From Firmicutes bacterium UBA995 (GTDB lineage: Bacteria; Bacillota; Sulfobacillia; UBA995), in NCBI GenBank assembly GCA_002291985.1, contig DBBB01000137.1, forward strand, positions 1 through 34,431: DNA of 34,431 nt, in the 5' to 3' direction. Below the pieces are notes generated by a model. That model made no database searches, was not told the origin of the DNA, and worked only from the letters and a program-made list of their open reading frames with translations. Both the position numbers and the translations under genes were made by a program. Below are positions 25,750 through 32,327 of this stretch, piece by piece. Positions within the stretch are counted from its first letter, which is position 1. Every line of letters starts with the position of its first letter.

Positions 25750-25966
25750 CTTCTGAACCCGGGGGGACCGGCGAGCACCGACTTGCCGGTCCCCTTCCCT
25801 TTGCCTCGAGGAAGGAACCCTTGACCTCTTCCAGGCGGCGCTCCAGCCGAGCGCTCAACTGCCCCCAGCACGATCGGCAAAAGGACTGATTGGTGAGAGC
25901 GCGGGGCCGCAAGCGACGACAGTGCCGACAGCGCACGAACTCGGATACGTGAAGGACACGGCTCAA
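25739..25966 (-). CDS. Small zinc-ribbon protein, unknown function
   Basis: A 75-residue ORF with two CxxC knuckles, RCRHC and FCRSC, 13 residues apart, followed by a charged amphipathic helix (SARLERRLEEVKGSF). The paired knuckles suggest a genuine zinc ribbon. The start is TTG 25966 preceded by GGGGGTGA. The last ~15 residues are encoded across the protease terminator and overlap the protease end by 11 bases, so the true C-terminus may be an accident of readthrough. I do not recognise a named family. Confidence 0.45.
   Translation of the reverse strand: MSRVLHVSEFVRCRHCRRLRPRALTNQSFCRSCWGQLSARLERRLEEVKGSFLEAKGRGPASRCSPVPPGSEARA
25763..25794 (+). terminator. Terminator of the protease gene
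   Basis: Perfect 10-base arms GGGGACCGGC and GCCGGTCCCC with a 12-base loop, 14 bases after the protease stop, followed by a pyrimidine-rich TTCCCTTTG. Confidence 0.7.
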
Positions 25967-25990
25967 CAGGTCACCCCCAACCAGTGTAAT

Positions 25991-26028
25991 TCACGTAACG
26001 TGAGCGTTCAACGGGGATGTCGAACGCT
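25991..26028 (+). promoter_or_regulatory. Two inverted repeats upstream of the XRE regulator
   Basis: TCACGT-A-ACGTGA (25991-26003) is followed by AGCGTTC-N12-GAACGCT (26003-26028). Both lie about 80-120 bases before the regulator start, the usual place for autoregulatory operators. Binding is inferred. Confidence 0.45.
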
Positions 26029-26108
26029 TGCTTACATTTCGTGTGCTTCCTGGCTGCCCTTCCCGGCCGGTGATAGGATCGGTCTAGCACGAAGCCGGGA
26101 GGACTTGC

Positions 26109-26462
26109 TTGGGATTCACCCAGCGCCTGAAGGATCTGCGTCACCAGCGCGGACTAACCCAGCGTCAGCTCGCGGCGGTCTTCGGCTTCGCATCCAGCAC
26201 GATCTCGATGTACGAGAGCGGGCGGCGAACCCCGGATCTTGACACTCTCTCCCGGCTGGCCGACTTCTTTGCCGTGTCCATCGATTTCCTGGTACGGGAC
26301 AAACCCGCCCTGCAACCCCTGCCGACCGACCTGCAGGCGTTCGTTGCCCGGGAGTCCAGCCTCCCCTATCTCGTCCTGGCGAAAGAACTCGCCGAAGGGG
26401 ACCTCGACCCCGAGGAAGTTCGCGAGCTGTCGCGGGTGCTGACACGCTTGACTCGCCGCTGA
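26109..26462 (+). CDS. XRE-family helix-turn-helix transcriptional regulator
   Basis: A 117-residue protein with a Cro/C1-type helix-turn-helix in residues 4-60 (RLKDLRHQRGLTQRQLAAVF, then SSTISMYESGRRTPDLDTL). This is the form typical of SinR- and immunity-repressor-like regulators. The C-terminal ~50 residues (ELAEGDLDPEEVRELSRVL) form a short helical tail, perhaps for dimerisation. The start is TTG 26109, with GGGAGGA upstream. It is a single gene with candidate operators just upstream and a decayed UPF0324 gene downstream, so its original target may be lost or elsewhere. Confidence 0.88.
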   Translation: MGFTQRLKDLRHQRGLTQRQLAAVFGFASSTISMYESGRRTPDLDTLSRLADFFAVSIDFLVRDKPALQPLPTDLQAFVARESSLPYLVLAKELAEGDLDPEEVRELSRVLTRLTRR

Positions 26463-26512
26463 TGGTGGTTCCCCCTCTCCGCCCTCCGGCATAGGTTGCC
26501 ATCGTCTGCGCC

Positions 26513-26790
26513 CATAGCAATCGGGTGTTCTCGTTTCTCCCAATACCGGGAATGGGCGATGAGGCGGTAGGAGGTATCATCCGGACAACCGGTCGGTTAC
26601 GGGACTGGCCCTTCTGCATGGCGTTCGTATCGACCGGTCTGCAAGCACGCGAGCGCGACCTGGTAGCAACGGTACGGGGAGGAAAGCCGGTGACCCTGTG
26701 CCTGGTTGGCCAGACCACCAACGTCATCCTCACCCTGCTGGCCGCCTGGCTGTTCTTTGGCGGCGGTCTCTTGCCTCCGCTCCCTTGGCC
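26513..26790 (+). pseudogene. C-terminal remnant of a UPF0324 (YeiH-like) membrane protein
   Basis: One open frame reads FSFLPIPGMGDEAVGGII, RLRDWPFCMAFVSTGLQ and NVILTLLAAWLFFGGGLLPP. This matches the last three helices of UPF0324 family proteins (consensus like GLRGWWFALAFVCIGLET... and FNILWTLLLAWLLFGG), putative anion exporters. The seven or so preceding helices are absent, and the frame runs on past the natural end without homology. There is no good ribosome site before GTG 26525. I read it as a 5'-deleted stub downstream of the XRE gene. Confidence 0.55.
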
Positions 26791-26801
26791 CAGTTGGCGC
26801 G

Positions 26802-27131
26802 TTACCGGGGGGTGGCGGTGGACCCCCACTTGCCTCCCCTCTGCCCTGCCGGGAAGGTCATCCCTTGCGACGAGTGGGCATGAGGGCCCGACCATTGATG
26901 GCGCTCGACGCCCGACTCGACGCAATCAATGGTCACTTCCCAGGGAGTGCTGGAACGGATGGTGATCGCCACCCGATCGGCCCGGGGTGCAAGATCCATC
27001 GAGAGGTAGGGGACCACGCTGAAACCTACGCTGACCTGACCAGAAGCAGCAACTGTCACCCCGGTCATCACTTGCAGGACCAGCATCAGGCCGACAAGGC
27101 AGGAGGCGGAGGCTGCCAGTCGCCGTGCCAC
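26802..27131 (-). CDS. Small exported protein, unknown function
   Basis: A 109-residue protein with a clear signal peptide (LAASASCLVGLMLVLQVMTG up to about VAASG). A short mature part follows with beta-strand character: VSVGFSVVPYLSMDLAP and VAITIRSSTPWEVTID. The GTG start at 27131 has GGAGGG about eight bases upstream. The last third is basic and low in hydrophobic residues. I do not recognise a family; the pattern is like small periplasmic or spore-coat-like beta domains. It converges on the UPF0324 remnant. Confidence 0.5.
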   Translation of the reverse strand: MARRLAASASCLVGLMLVLQVMTGVTVAASGQVSVGFSVVPYLSMDLAPRADRVAITIRSSTPWEVTIDCVESGVERHQWSGPHAHSSQGMTFPAGQRGGKWGSTATPR

Positions 27132-27220
27132 TGCGATACCCTCCGGAGCGCACGCCCAAGGCTACCACCCGGCCCAATGGCCGACAGCAAGCCCCGAGAA
27201 CCGCGCGAGGCGCGTCTCCG

Positions 27221-27259
27221 GGAACACCTCCCGCAGGGGCGGAGGCGATGAGGTGTTCC
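27221..27259. repeat. Inverted repeat, possible hairpin or operator
   Basis: Perfect 10-base arms GGAACACCTC (27221-27230) and GAGGTGTTCC (27250-27259) with a 19-base loop that contains a weaker CCGC/GCGG pair. It lies about 90 bases upstream of the small exported protein gene on the minus strand. There is no T-run on either side. Confidence 0.45.
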
Positions 27260-27307
27260 GGTTAGTTTACCGCAAGTTGAGGACTGAGGCAAGAGTTTTT
27301 GGTCAAA

Positions 27308-27367
27308 GACTTGTCAAAGATTCGGACCAGGATGACAAGTCGAGGGTCCGCCCGGCTGGCGGACCCT
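27308..27367 (-). terminator. Double hairpin after the tRNA-Leu pair
   Basis: On the minus strand the tRNAs are followed by a GC-rich hairpin (AGGGTCCGCC 27343-27352 with GGCGGACCCT 27358-27367, 5-base loop). A second hairpin follows (GACTTGTC 27308-27315 with GACAAGTC 27334-27341). They probably end or process the tRNA transcript. Confidence 0.5.
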
Positions 27368-27377
27368 TATCCTGATC

Positions 27378-27462
27378 TGGTGTCGGGAGGGGGACTTGAA
27401 CCCCCACGGGTTTCCCCATACGCCCCTCAAACGTACGCGTCTGCCAGTTCCGCCATCCCGAC
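27378..27462 (-). tRNA. tRNA-Leu (anticodon GAG)
   Basis: An 85-base cloverleaf on the minus strand. The acceptor GTCGGGA pairs with TCCCGAC and the D-arm contains AACTGGCAGA. The anticodon stem TACGT/GCGTA frames loop TTGAGGG (anticodon GAG). A long variable arm and the T-arm GGGGGTTCAAGTCCCCC follow, and the 3' CCA is encoded. It reads CUC/CUU codons. Confidence 0.95.
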
Positions 27463-27473
27463 TCGTGAATATC

Positions 27474-27561
27474 TGGTGCCGAAGGTGGGATTTGAACCCA
27501 CACGGGCGTTACGCCCACGGCGCCCTGAACACCGCGTGTCTGCCAGTTCCACCACTTCGGC
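27474..27561 (-). tRNA. tRNA-Leu (anticodon CAG)
   Basis: An 88-base cloverleaf on the minus strand, 11 bases upstream of the other tRNA-Leu. The acceptor GCCGAAG pairs with CTTCGGC and the anticodon loop TTCAGGG (anticodon CAG) sits in stem CGGTG/CGCCG. It has a long class II variable arm, T-loop GGTTCAAATCC and an encoded CCA. It reads CUG, a dominant Leu codon in this GC-rich DNA. Confidence 0.95.
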
Positions 27562-27598
27562 ACTGAGGACTTGCGTCAGGGTTGCTGGTACCGCCATC

Positions 27599-27627
27599 AT
27601 CTTAGCAGATGGGAGCGCATCTGCCAA
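27599..27627 (-). promoter_or_regulatory. Promoter of the tRNA-Leu pair
   Basis: On the minus strand TTGGCA (27627-27622) and TAAGAT (27604-27599) are separated by 17 bases, about 40 bases before the first tRNA. This is a good sigma-A-type match. Confidence 0.6.
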
Positions 27628-27677
27628 GGGGCACCAGGGTCACCCCGGGGAATCGCTGCCACCGGCCAGCCGAGGGG

Positions 27678-27857
27678 TCATTCCAGTTGGCGGCCGTGAA
27701 GCAACCGGTAGCGTCCCGCGTCCCGGAGGACCGCCACGACGAAGCGTCGAGTCTCGCCGTAGGGGATGGACCGCACGGGAAAAAAGTCCTCTCCGACCCG
27801 ATCGCCCAGCCCTTCCGCCGCGCCCGCTCCCGCACCCGGCCGATCGGCGGATGACTT
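27678..27857 (-). pseudogene. C-terminal remnant of a lytic transglycosylase (SLT family)
   Basis: The minus strand between coaE and the tRNA promoter has an open frame ending at TGA 27680-27678. It encodes EDFFPVRSIPYGETRRFVVA and VLRDAGRYRLLHGRQLE. The SIPYGETRRFV...VL...YRLL pattern is the conserved end of soluble lytic murein transglycosylases. The catalytic Glu domain and the NAGPG motif are missing, and a stop at 27858-27860 closes the frame upstream. Many clostridia carry an SLT gene directly after coaE, so this is likely the stub of that neighbour. Confidence 0.6.
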
Positions 27858-27871
27858 TCACGCCCTCTTCT

Positions 27872-28510
27872 TCATTCAGCGAACTCTGACTGTGCCCAGC
27901 GCGCGAAGGCCACCCCCCGTGGGCACTCCTGTTCGAGCGCTAACCACCTGGCGGCAACCTGCTTGCCGGTCTCGGCCCGCGAGCCCTCGTTGTCGATCAC
28001 CGCGTCGGCCACCCGCAACTTCTCGGCAAGAGGCGCCTGAGCGGCCAGCCTCAGGGCCGCCTGCTCACGGCTCAGCCCATCGCGATGAGCCATCCTCTGA
28101 AGCTGGGATTCGGGACTGCATGCCACCACCCATACCCGGTCTACCAGGGCCGTCATCCCCGCTTCCACCAGGAGGGGGACCACCAGCACCACGGCCCAGG
28201 TCCCCTCGCGCTCGAACTGTTCGAGTTCCTCTCGCAAGCGCCGGAGGATGTGGGGGTGGGTGATGGTATCGAGACGGCGGCGGGCTGCCGCATCGCGGAA
28301 TATCCTCTCGGCCAGGCGACTGCGATGAAGTGTCCCGTCCGCCACCAGCATGCCGTCGCCGAACTCGCGGACGAGATCGGGTAGCAGGCTTTCGGCCGAG
28401 TCTCGCGCCACCTGATCGGCATCCAGCACCACGGCGCCCAACTGCCGTAACATGTCGGCCACCGTGCTTTTCCCGCTGGCGATGCCGCCGGTCAAGCCCA
28501 CCAGGAACAT
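27872..28510 (-). CDS. coaE: Dephospho-CoA kinase
   Basis: A 212-residue P-loop kinase that phosphorylates dephospho-CoA, the last step of coenzyme A synthesis. The Walker A loop is LTGGIASGKST near the N-terminus. LDADQVARD forms the substrate-contact segment, and HPHILRRL and VPLLVEAG are family motifs. ATG 28510 is chosen over ATG 28534 because GAGGAGG sits six to seven bases before it, homology begins there, and 28534 falls inside the probable -10 box. It is a single gene with its own promoter, and the SLT remnant follows it. Confidence 0.95.
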   Translation of the reverse strand: MFLVGLTGGIASGKSTVADMLRQLGAVVLDADQVARDSAESLLPDLVREFGDGMLVADGTLHRSRLAERIFRDAAARRRLDTITHPHILRRLREELEQFEREGTWAVVLVVPLLVEAGMTALVDRVWVVACSPESQLQRMAHRDGLSREQAALRLAAQAPLAEKLRVADAVIDNEGSRAETGKQVAARWLALEQECPRGVAFARWAQSEFAE

Positions 28511-28532
28511 GCCCAGCCTCCTCGACGCGCCC

Positions 28533-28562
28533 ATTCTAACCGGCTTCGGCGATGCCGGTCAA
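28533..28562 (-). promoter_or_regulatory. Promoter of coaE
   Basis: On the minus strand TTGACC (28562-28557) and TAGAAT (28538-28533) are 18 bases apart, just before the coaE ribosome site. The spacer and -35 edge contain an inverted repeat ACCGGC (28539-28544) / GCCGGT (28554-28559), a possible operator. Confidence 0.6.
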
Positions 28563-28576
28563 CGGGGAAACTTCAC

Positions 28577-28625
28577 GGGGAAAACATGCAGGGGAAAACA
28601 TGCCGTTCACAAGGGGAAAACATGC
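28577..28625. repeat. Three direct repeats of GGGGAAAACATGC upstream of the ribU promoter
   Basis: Identical 13-base units lie at 28577-28589, 28591-28603 and 28613-28625, with starts 14 and 22 bases apart. A partial copy GGGGAAA is at 28564-28570. They lie between the divergent coaE and ribU promoters and could be regulator-binding sites or expanded repeats. Confidence 0.8.
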
Positions 28626-28626
28626 C

Positions 28627-28658
28627 GGTTGCCTGCGGTCAGGCAACCATGCTATAAT
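28627..28658 (+). promoter_or_regulatory. Promoter of the FMN-riboswitch / ribU transcript, with overlapping inverted repeat
   Basis: TTGCCT (28629-28634) and TATAAT (28653-28658) are 18 bases apart, with TG before the -10. A perfect inverted repeat GGTTGCCTG-CGGT-CAGGCAACC (28627-28648) covers the -35 and spacer, as a repressor site would. Confidence 0.65.
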
Positions 28659-28707
28659 CACGGCGACGTCTGGTTGATAACCCTCCAACTGAAAAGGGAT
28701 GGCCATT

Positions 28708-28844
28708 CCTTCGGGGCAGGGTGAGGGCGGACGGTCGCCCAATTCCCGACCGGCGGTGATGTCCCGGCAGGGACGAGCCCGCGAGCCGCAAGGCAGGACC
28801 CGGTGAGAATCCGGAGCCGACAGTATAGTCTGGATGGGAGAAGG
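28708..28844 (+). ncRNA. FMN riboswitch (RFN element)
   Basis: The conserved RFN core is present in order: CGGGGCAGGGTG, AATTCCCGACCGGCGGT, AGCCCGCGAGCC, ACCCGGTGAGAATCCGG, GCCGACAGTATAGTC and GGATGGGAGAAGG. The closing stem pairs CCTTC (28708-28712) with GAAGG (28840-28844). The variable P2 arm carries an extra GGGCG...CGCCC helix. It senses flavin mononucleotide and, with the terminator that follows, should switch off ribU when FMN is abundant. Confidence 0.95.
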
Positions 28845-28860
28845 CATGCTGCGACGGTTA

Positions 28861-28885
28861 CCCCCGGAAGGCCCCCTTCCGGGGG
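28861..28885 (+). terminator. Riboswitch-controlled terminator before ribU
   Basis: Arms CCCCCGGAAGG and CCTTCCGGGGG (11 bases, loop CCC) are followed by TTGTCTT. It sits 16 bases after the riboswitch core and before the ribU start, so it is the likely expression platform. Confidence 0.75.
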
Positions 28886-28924
28886 TTGTCTTCCCGGCAA
28901 GTATCGACCTGGGAGGGAGTGCAA

Positions 28925-29485
28925 GTGAACCTGATCGGTAGTGCGGTCCAGAGCCGCGCGCGAGCAGTCGTCCTGGCTCGGGTGGGCGCCCTCGGCGCGG
29001 TGGCCTTCGTACTCATGTACCTGGAGACCCATCTCCCCGGATTTCCCGTTTTCCTGCAGTATGACACCGGAGACCTCCCCGCCCTGATCGGGGGTTTCGC
29101 CATGGGACCGGTGACCGGCATGGCCGTAGTGCTAGTCCGCAGCGTCCTGTTCTTCCTGTCGGGCAAGGATGAGGCGGGGTGGATCGGTACCCTGGCCAGC
29201 CTGGTGGCCAGCCTGAGTTACGTGGGGACGGCAACGGCGGTCTACTGGCGGCGGCGAACCCTCAGCGGCGCGGTGCTGGGGCTGCTGGCCGGCATCCTGG
29301 CCCTGGTGATCACCATGGGGCTGGCCAACTACTACCTGTTCATCCCCCTCTATCTCGGACAACTGGAGGCTGGCGTGCTCCTCGGGCTGGTCAGGACGAC
29401 GATGCTGTTCAACCTGGTAAAGGGAATCCTTACCGGGCTGCTGGTAGTGATCCTGTACAAGCGAGTCCGTAGCCTGCTGCGCTGA
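28925..29485 (+). CDS. ribU: Riboflavin ECF transporter substrate-binding S component (RibU)
   Basis: A 186-residue integral membrane protein with about five to six helices and the ECF S-component features of RibU. These include a basic/hydrophobic N-terminus (ARVGALGAVAFVLMYLE), the riboflavin-pocket segment LQYDTGDLPALIGGFAMGP, and a C-terminal helix ending ILYKRVRSLL. It takes up riboflavin with a shared energising module (EcfA, EcfA', EcfT) that must be encoded elsewhere. The FMN riboswitch upstream supports the substrate. GTG 28925 has GGGAGGG about six bases upstream; an earlier in-frame start at 28886 lies at the terminator and is unlikely. The gene sits between coaE and mutM, converging on the small ORF at 29749. 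Confidence 0.93.
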   Translation: MNLIGSAVQSRARAVVLARVGALGAVAFVLMYLETHLPGFPVFLQYDTGDLPALIGGFAMGPVTGMAVVLVRSVLFFLSGKDEAGWIGTLASLVASLSYVGTATAVYWRRRTLSGAVLGLLAGILALVITMGLANYYLFIPLYLGQLEAGVLLGLVRTTMLFNLVKGILTGLLVVILYKRVRSLLR

Positions 29486-29486
29486 A

Positions 29487-29525
29487 GCATCCGCCCCCTC
29501 CGGGCGGCGGCCGGGTCTCGGATGC
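29487..29525. terminator. Bidirectional hairpin between ribU and the mutM-side gene group
   Basis: Outer arms GCATCCG (29487-29493) and CGGATGC (29519-29525) enclose an inner CCGCCC/GGGCGG pair. It fills the 42 bases between two convergent genes. No T-run is present, so strength is uncertain. Confidence 0.5.
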
Positions 29526-29527
29526 CC

Positions 29528-29749
29528 TCAGTCGCCGTCGCCCGGGGTCGCAGGCGGCAAAGAACACTCCCGTAATCCGGCCAGCCAGGCTTCGGGCAGA
29601 CTGGCCTCCGCGTCCACGCACAACAACCAGCCGCCCCCGGCAAGCGGCGAGGTGCTGACTTCCCCCGTCACCTTGAACTCGTCGACGAGTTGCCGGGCGA
29701 CCTGCCTTGCTCGTTCCCGTTCCCCGAACCGCGCCTGGAAGCTGTGCAT
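29528..29749 (-). CDS. Small hypothetical protein, last gene of the Nudix-polA-mutM group
   Basis: A 73-residue protein beginning MHSFQARFGERERARQVARQ, followed by an amphipathic helix and strands (FKVTGEVSTSPL, GGWLLCVDAEASLP). The helix-strand layout resembles a small ferredoxin-like fold, but I recognise no family. ATG 29749 follows GGGGGGTG, and it starts 19 bases after the mutM stop on the same strand, so it is probably co-transcribed. The low-complexity end (PPATPGDGD) is not informative. Confidence 0.5.
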   Translation of the reverse strand: MHSFQARFGERERARQVARQLVDEFKVTGEVSTSPLAGGGWLLCVDAEASLPEAWLAGLRECSLPPATPGDGD

Positions 29750-29768
29750 GGCGCACCCCCCGGTGCGA

Positions 29769-30668
29769 TTATACCTCATCCGGGCGAAGATTGCGAACGT
29801 CAGTTCTTCCCGGCTGGCATATTGGGCAGAAGTAGGTGGAACGGCCGCCCAGGCGGGACCGCTCCACCACGGCCTTACAGCCCGGGCGCAAACACAGCTG
29901 CCCTGCCCTGCCGTATACCCGTAGCCGGTGCTGGAACTCGCCCGGCCTGCCTGTGCCATCCACATAGCTCTGGACACTCGTTCCCCGACAGGCTATGGCT
30001 TCGGTGAGCGTATCTTGGATCGCGGCCCACAAGGCGACGACCTCGTCCCCCGTCAGCGAACATGCCCGACGGCCGGGGTGGAGCCCCGCCCGGTGCAGAC
30101 TTTCATCGGCATAGATACTGCCCATCCCCGCCGCCACCCGCTGGTCGAGCAACGCCTGCTTGACAGGCGTACGGCGGGCAAGCAATCGTGCAGCGAGATA
30201 GCCGGGCGTGAAACCGCCCGCGAGCGGCTCGGTTCCCAGGCTTCGCAACCCCCGGGGGGCCTCGTCGCGAGCGCCGCCGAAAACGAGGTAGACCCGGCCG
30301 AAGTGCCGGAGGTCGGCCCAGGCCAACTCCGACCGGTCATCGAGGGTGAACAGGATGTGCGTGTGGCGGGCGACGACTTCCCCTGGGGGCTCAGCCCCGG
30401 GCGGGCGGTGAAGCAGCCTTCCCGCCATCATCAGATGGAAGAGCAGTTCCGCCGGCAAAGACCCGCAAGTGGACCCTAGCCTCAGCACAATATATTTGCC
30501 GTAACGGTCTATACTTTCGATAGTCCTGCCCACCGTATCCCGGGTGAACTCGTCCGGCGACCGGTTGGCGATGAAGGGGCGAAGCACCCGGACCGAGACG
30601 ATGGTTCGCCCGACCAGTCGGGGGCGGAGACCACGGCATATCGTCTCCACTTCCGGCAGTTCGGGCAT
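29769..30668 (-). CDS. mutM: Formamidopyrimidine-DNA glycosylase
   Basis: A 299-residue Fpg/MutM that removes 8-oxoguanine and formamidopyrimidines and cuts the abasic site. After removal of the initiator Met, Pro is the catalytic nucleophile (MPELPEVETI), with Glu next and Lys58 in RYGKYIVLRL. The helix-two-turn-helix and the C-terminal zinc finger (Cys259, 264, 281, 284) with Arg276 are present. Two deviations: the first zinc knuckle is C-x4-C (CLRPGC) instead of C-x2-C, and the usual G-[IV]-G-N-I-Y reads GMGSIY, so the DNA-contacting Asn is Ser184. The ATG at 30668 starts three bases after the polA stop, with GGAGG inside the polA end. Confidence 0.93.
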   Translation of the reverse strand: MPELPEVETICRGLRPRLVGRTIVSVRVLRPFIANRSPDEFTRDTVGRTIESIDRYGKYIVLRLGSTCGSLPAELLFHLMMAGRLLHRPPGAEPPGEVVARHTHILFTLDDRSELAWADLRHFGRVYLVFGGARDEAPRGLRSLGTEPLAGGFTPGYLAARLLARRTPVKQALLDQRVAAGMGSIYADESLHRAGLHPGRRACSLTGDEVVALWAAIQDTLTEAIACRGTSVQSYVDGTGRPGEFQHRLRVYGRAGQLCLRPGCKAVVERSRLGGRSTYFCPICQPGRTDVRNLRPDEV

Positions 30669-30671
30669 GGC

Positions 30672-32327
30672 TCAAGCTTCCTCCAGCATCTCGAGATCAT
30701 ACCAGTTAGCACCGACTTTGAAGTCCACGGTGATCGGTACCGCGAGACACATGGCCCCGGTCATGGCCTCGCGGGCAAGTCCGGCGATTTCCGTGAGTTC
30801 CTCGGGAGGGGCTTCAAGAAGGAGTTCGTCGTGGACCTGCAAGATCATGCGTCCGCGCAGGCTACGGGCCTTGAGTTCGCGATGTAGCTTGACCATGGCC
30901 AGCTTGATGAGGTCGGCGGCGCTTCCCTGAATGGGCGTGTTGCGGGCCGCCCGTTCGGCGAAGCTCCGGGTCTGGCGATTGGAACTGCGTAGTTCGGGGA
31001 TGTAGCGGCGCCGGCCGAGCAGCGAAGTGACGTATCCCCGGCTGCGGGCCTGTTCCAGGACCTCGCCGAAGTACTCCTGTACTCTGCCGTAGCGCTGGAA
31101 GTACTGCTCGATATAGCGGGCAGCCTCGCCGACGGTGACTCCCAGATCTCGGGACAGACCGTAGTCCGTCATCCCATACACCAGCCCGAAATTGACCGCC
31201 TTGGCCCGATTTCGGAGTTCGGGGGTGACGGCGCCGAACACCTCCTGCGCCGTACGCGCATGAATGTCCTCGCCTTGCTGGAAAGCGTCGATCAGCACCG
31301 GATCGCCCGAGAGGTGGGCGAGAATCCGCAGCTCGATCTGGGAGTAGTCCGCGGCCAGCAGGCGGTGGCCGGGGTTGGCCGGCACGAAGACCTTGCGGAT
31401 GCGTCTGCCCAACTCCATCCGCACCGGTATGTTCTGGAGGTTAGGCTCGGAACTCGACAGCCGTCCGGTGGCCGTGCCCGTCTGGTTAAAGCAGGTATGG
31501 ACGCGACCGGTCGCGGGGTTGACCAGCGCCCGTAACCCGTCAACATACGTGCCCTTGAGCTTGACAAGCTGGCGGTGTTCGAGGATCCTCGCTACCACCT
31601 GATGGTGGCTTGCGAGTTCTTCGAGGACCTCGACGTCGGTGGATGGCGCCCCGCCGGGCGTCTTCTTCCCCGGGGGCAGCCCCATGTCCTCGAACAGCAG
31701 CTGGGCCAGTTGGCGCGGCGAGTTCGGGTTGAAGGCGCGTCCGGCAAGCCGGTGAATCTCTCGAAGGGTCTCGTCGATGCGATCGCCCAGTTCCCTCGCC
31801 ATCGCTTCCAGACCCGTCCGGTCCACCCCCACGCCCGCCAACTCCATGTCGGATAGCACATGGCTGAGCGGCATCTCGACTTCCCGAAACAGCCGGCAGA
31901 GATCGTCTTCCTCCAGACGTTGTTCCAGCACGGAGGCCAGACGCCTCAAGATGTCCACCTGCAAGGGCAAGATCACGCCCGGGTCGGGCTCCGTCACCGA
32001 CTGCCGCCTGCCCGGCTCCGCCCGGGGGATGTACACGTCCTCCCCCAGGTACTCCCGGGCCAGCGAGTCCGGTTCGTAGCCGAAACGCGCCGGGTCAAGC
32101 AGGTAAGCGGCAATGGCCGGATCGAAGCGGTTCGCGCAGGAACCATCGGCCACCCCGCCGGCCAGAACGGCAAGGAACTTGAGATTGGCGGCTTGAACGG
32201 TGAGTCCCGGCCGCCCCAGTTGGTCTACTCGCAAGTACTCCCAGAGCCGCTCCAGGGCGGCGCCCAGCCGAACGTCATGGTAGTCATGACAGCGTGCGAC
32301 GGCGACCTCCCCCTCTGCCCTAACCAA
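30672..32327 (-). CDS. polA: DNA polymerase I, N-terminally truncated (polymerase domain only)
   Basis: A 551-residue family A polymerase. The complete polymerase domain is present: NQTGTATGRLSSSEPNLQNI, motif A DYSQIELR (Asp327), O-helix RNRAKAVNFGLVYG (372-385), TPIQGSAADLIK and motif C QVHDELLLEAP (Asp500). Residues 1-100 match only the end of the vestigial 3'-5' exonuclease-like domain (AAYLLDPA...LAREYLG). The 5'-nuclease domain and the front of the exonuclease domain, about 330 residues of a normal ~880, are missing. The frame begins at TTG 32327, overlapping the Nudix gene by 8 bases with a weak AAGGGGGA site. It is either a functional minimal polymerase or a 5'-deleted allele whose polymerase part stays intact. 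Confidence 0.9.
   Translation of the reverse strand: MVRAEGEVAVARCHDYHDVRLGAALERLWEYLRVDQLGRPGLTVQAANLKFLAVLAGGVADGSCANRFDPAIAAYLLDPARFGYEPDSLAREYLGEDVYIPRAEPGRRQSVTEPDPGVILPLQVDILRRLASVLEQRLEEDDLCRLFREVEMPLSHVLSDMELAGVGVDRTGLEAMARELGDRIDETLREIHRLAGRAFNPNSPRQLAQLLFEDMGLPPGKKTPGGAPSTDVEVLEELASHHQVVARILEHRQLVKLKGTYVDGLRALVNPATGRVHTCFNQTGTATGRLSSSEPNLQNIPVRMELGRRIRKVFVPANPGHRLLAADYSQIELRILAHLSGDPVLIDAFQQGEDIHARTAQEVFGAVTPELRNRAKAVNFGLVYGMTDYGLSRDLGVTVGEAARYIEQYFQRYGRVQEYFGEVLEQARSRGYVTSLLGRRRYIPELRSSNRQTRSFAERAARNTPIQGSAADLIKLAMVKLHRELKARSLRGRMILQVHDELLLEAPPEELTEIAGLAREAMTGAMCLAVPITVDFKVGANWYDLEMLEEA

Noticed and set aside
28577..28625. Short CRISPR-like array
   Set aside because: The repeats are only 13 bases with 1- and 9-base gaps, so they lack CRISPR repeat and spacer dimensions.
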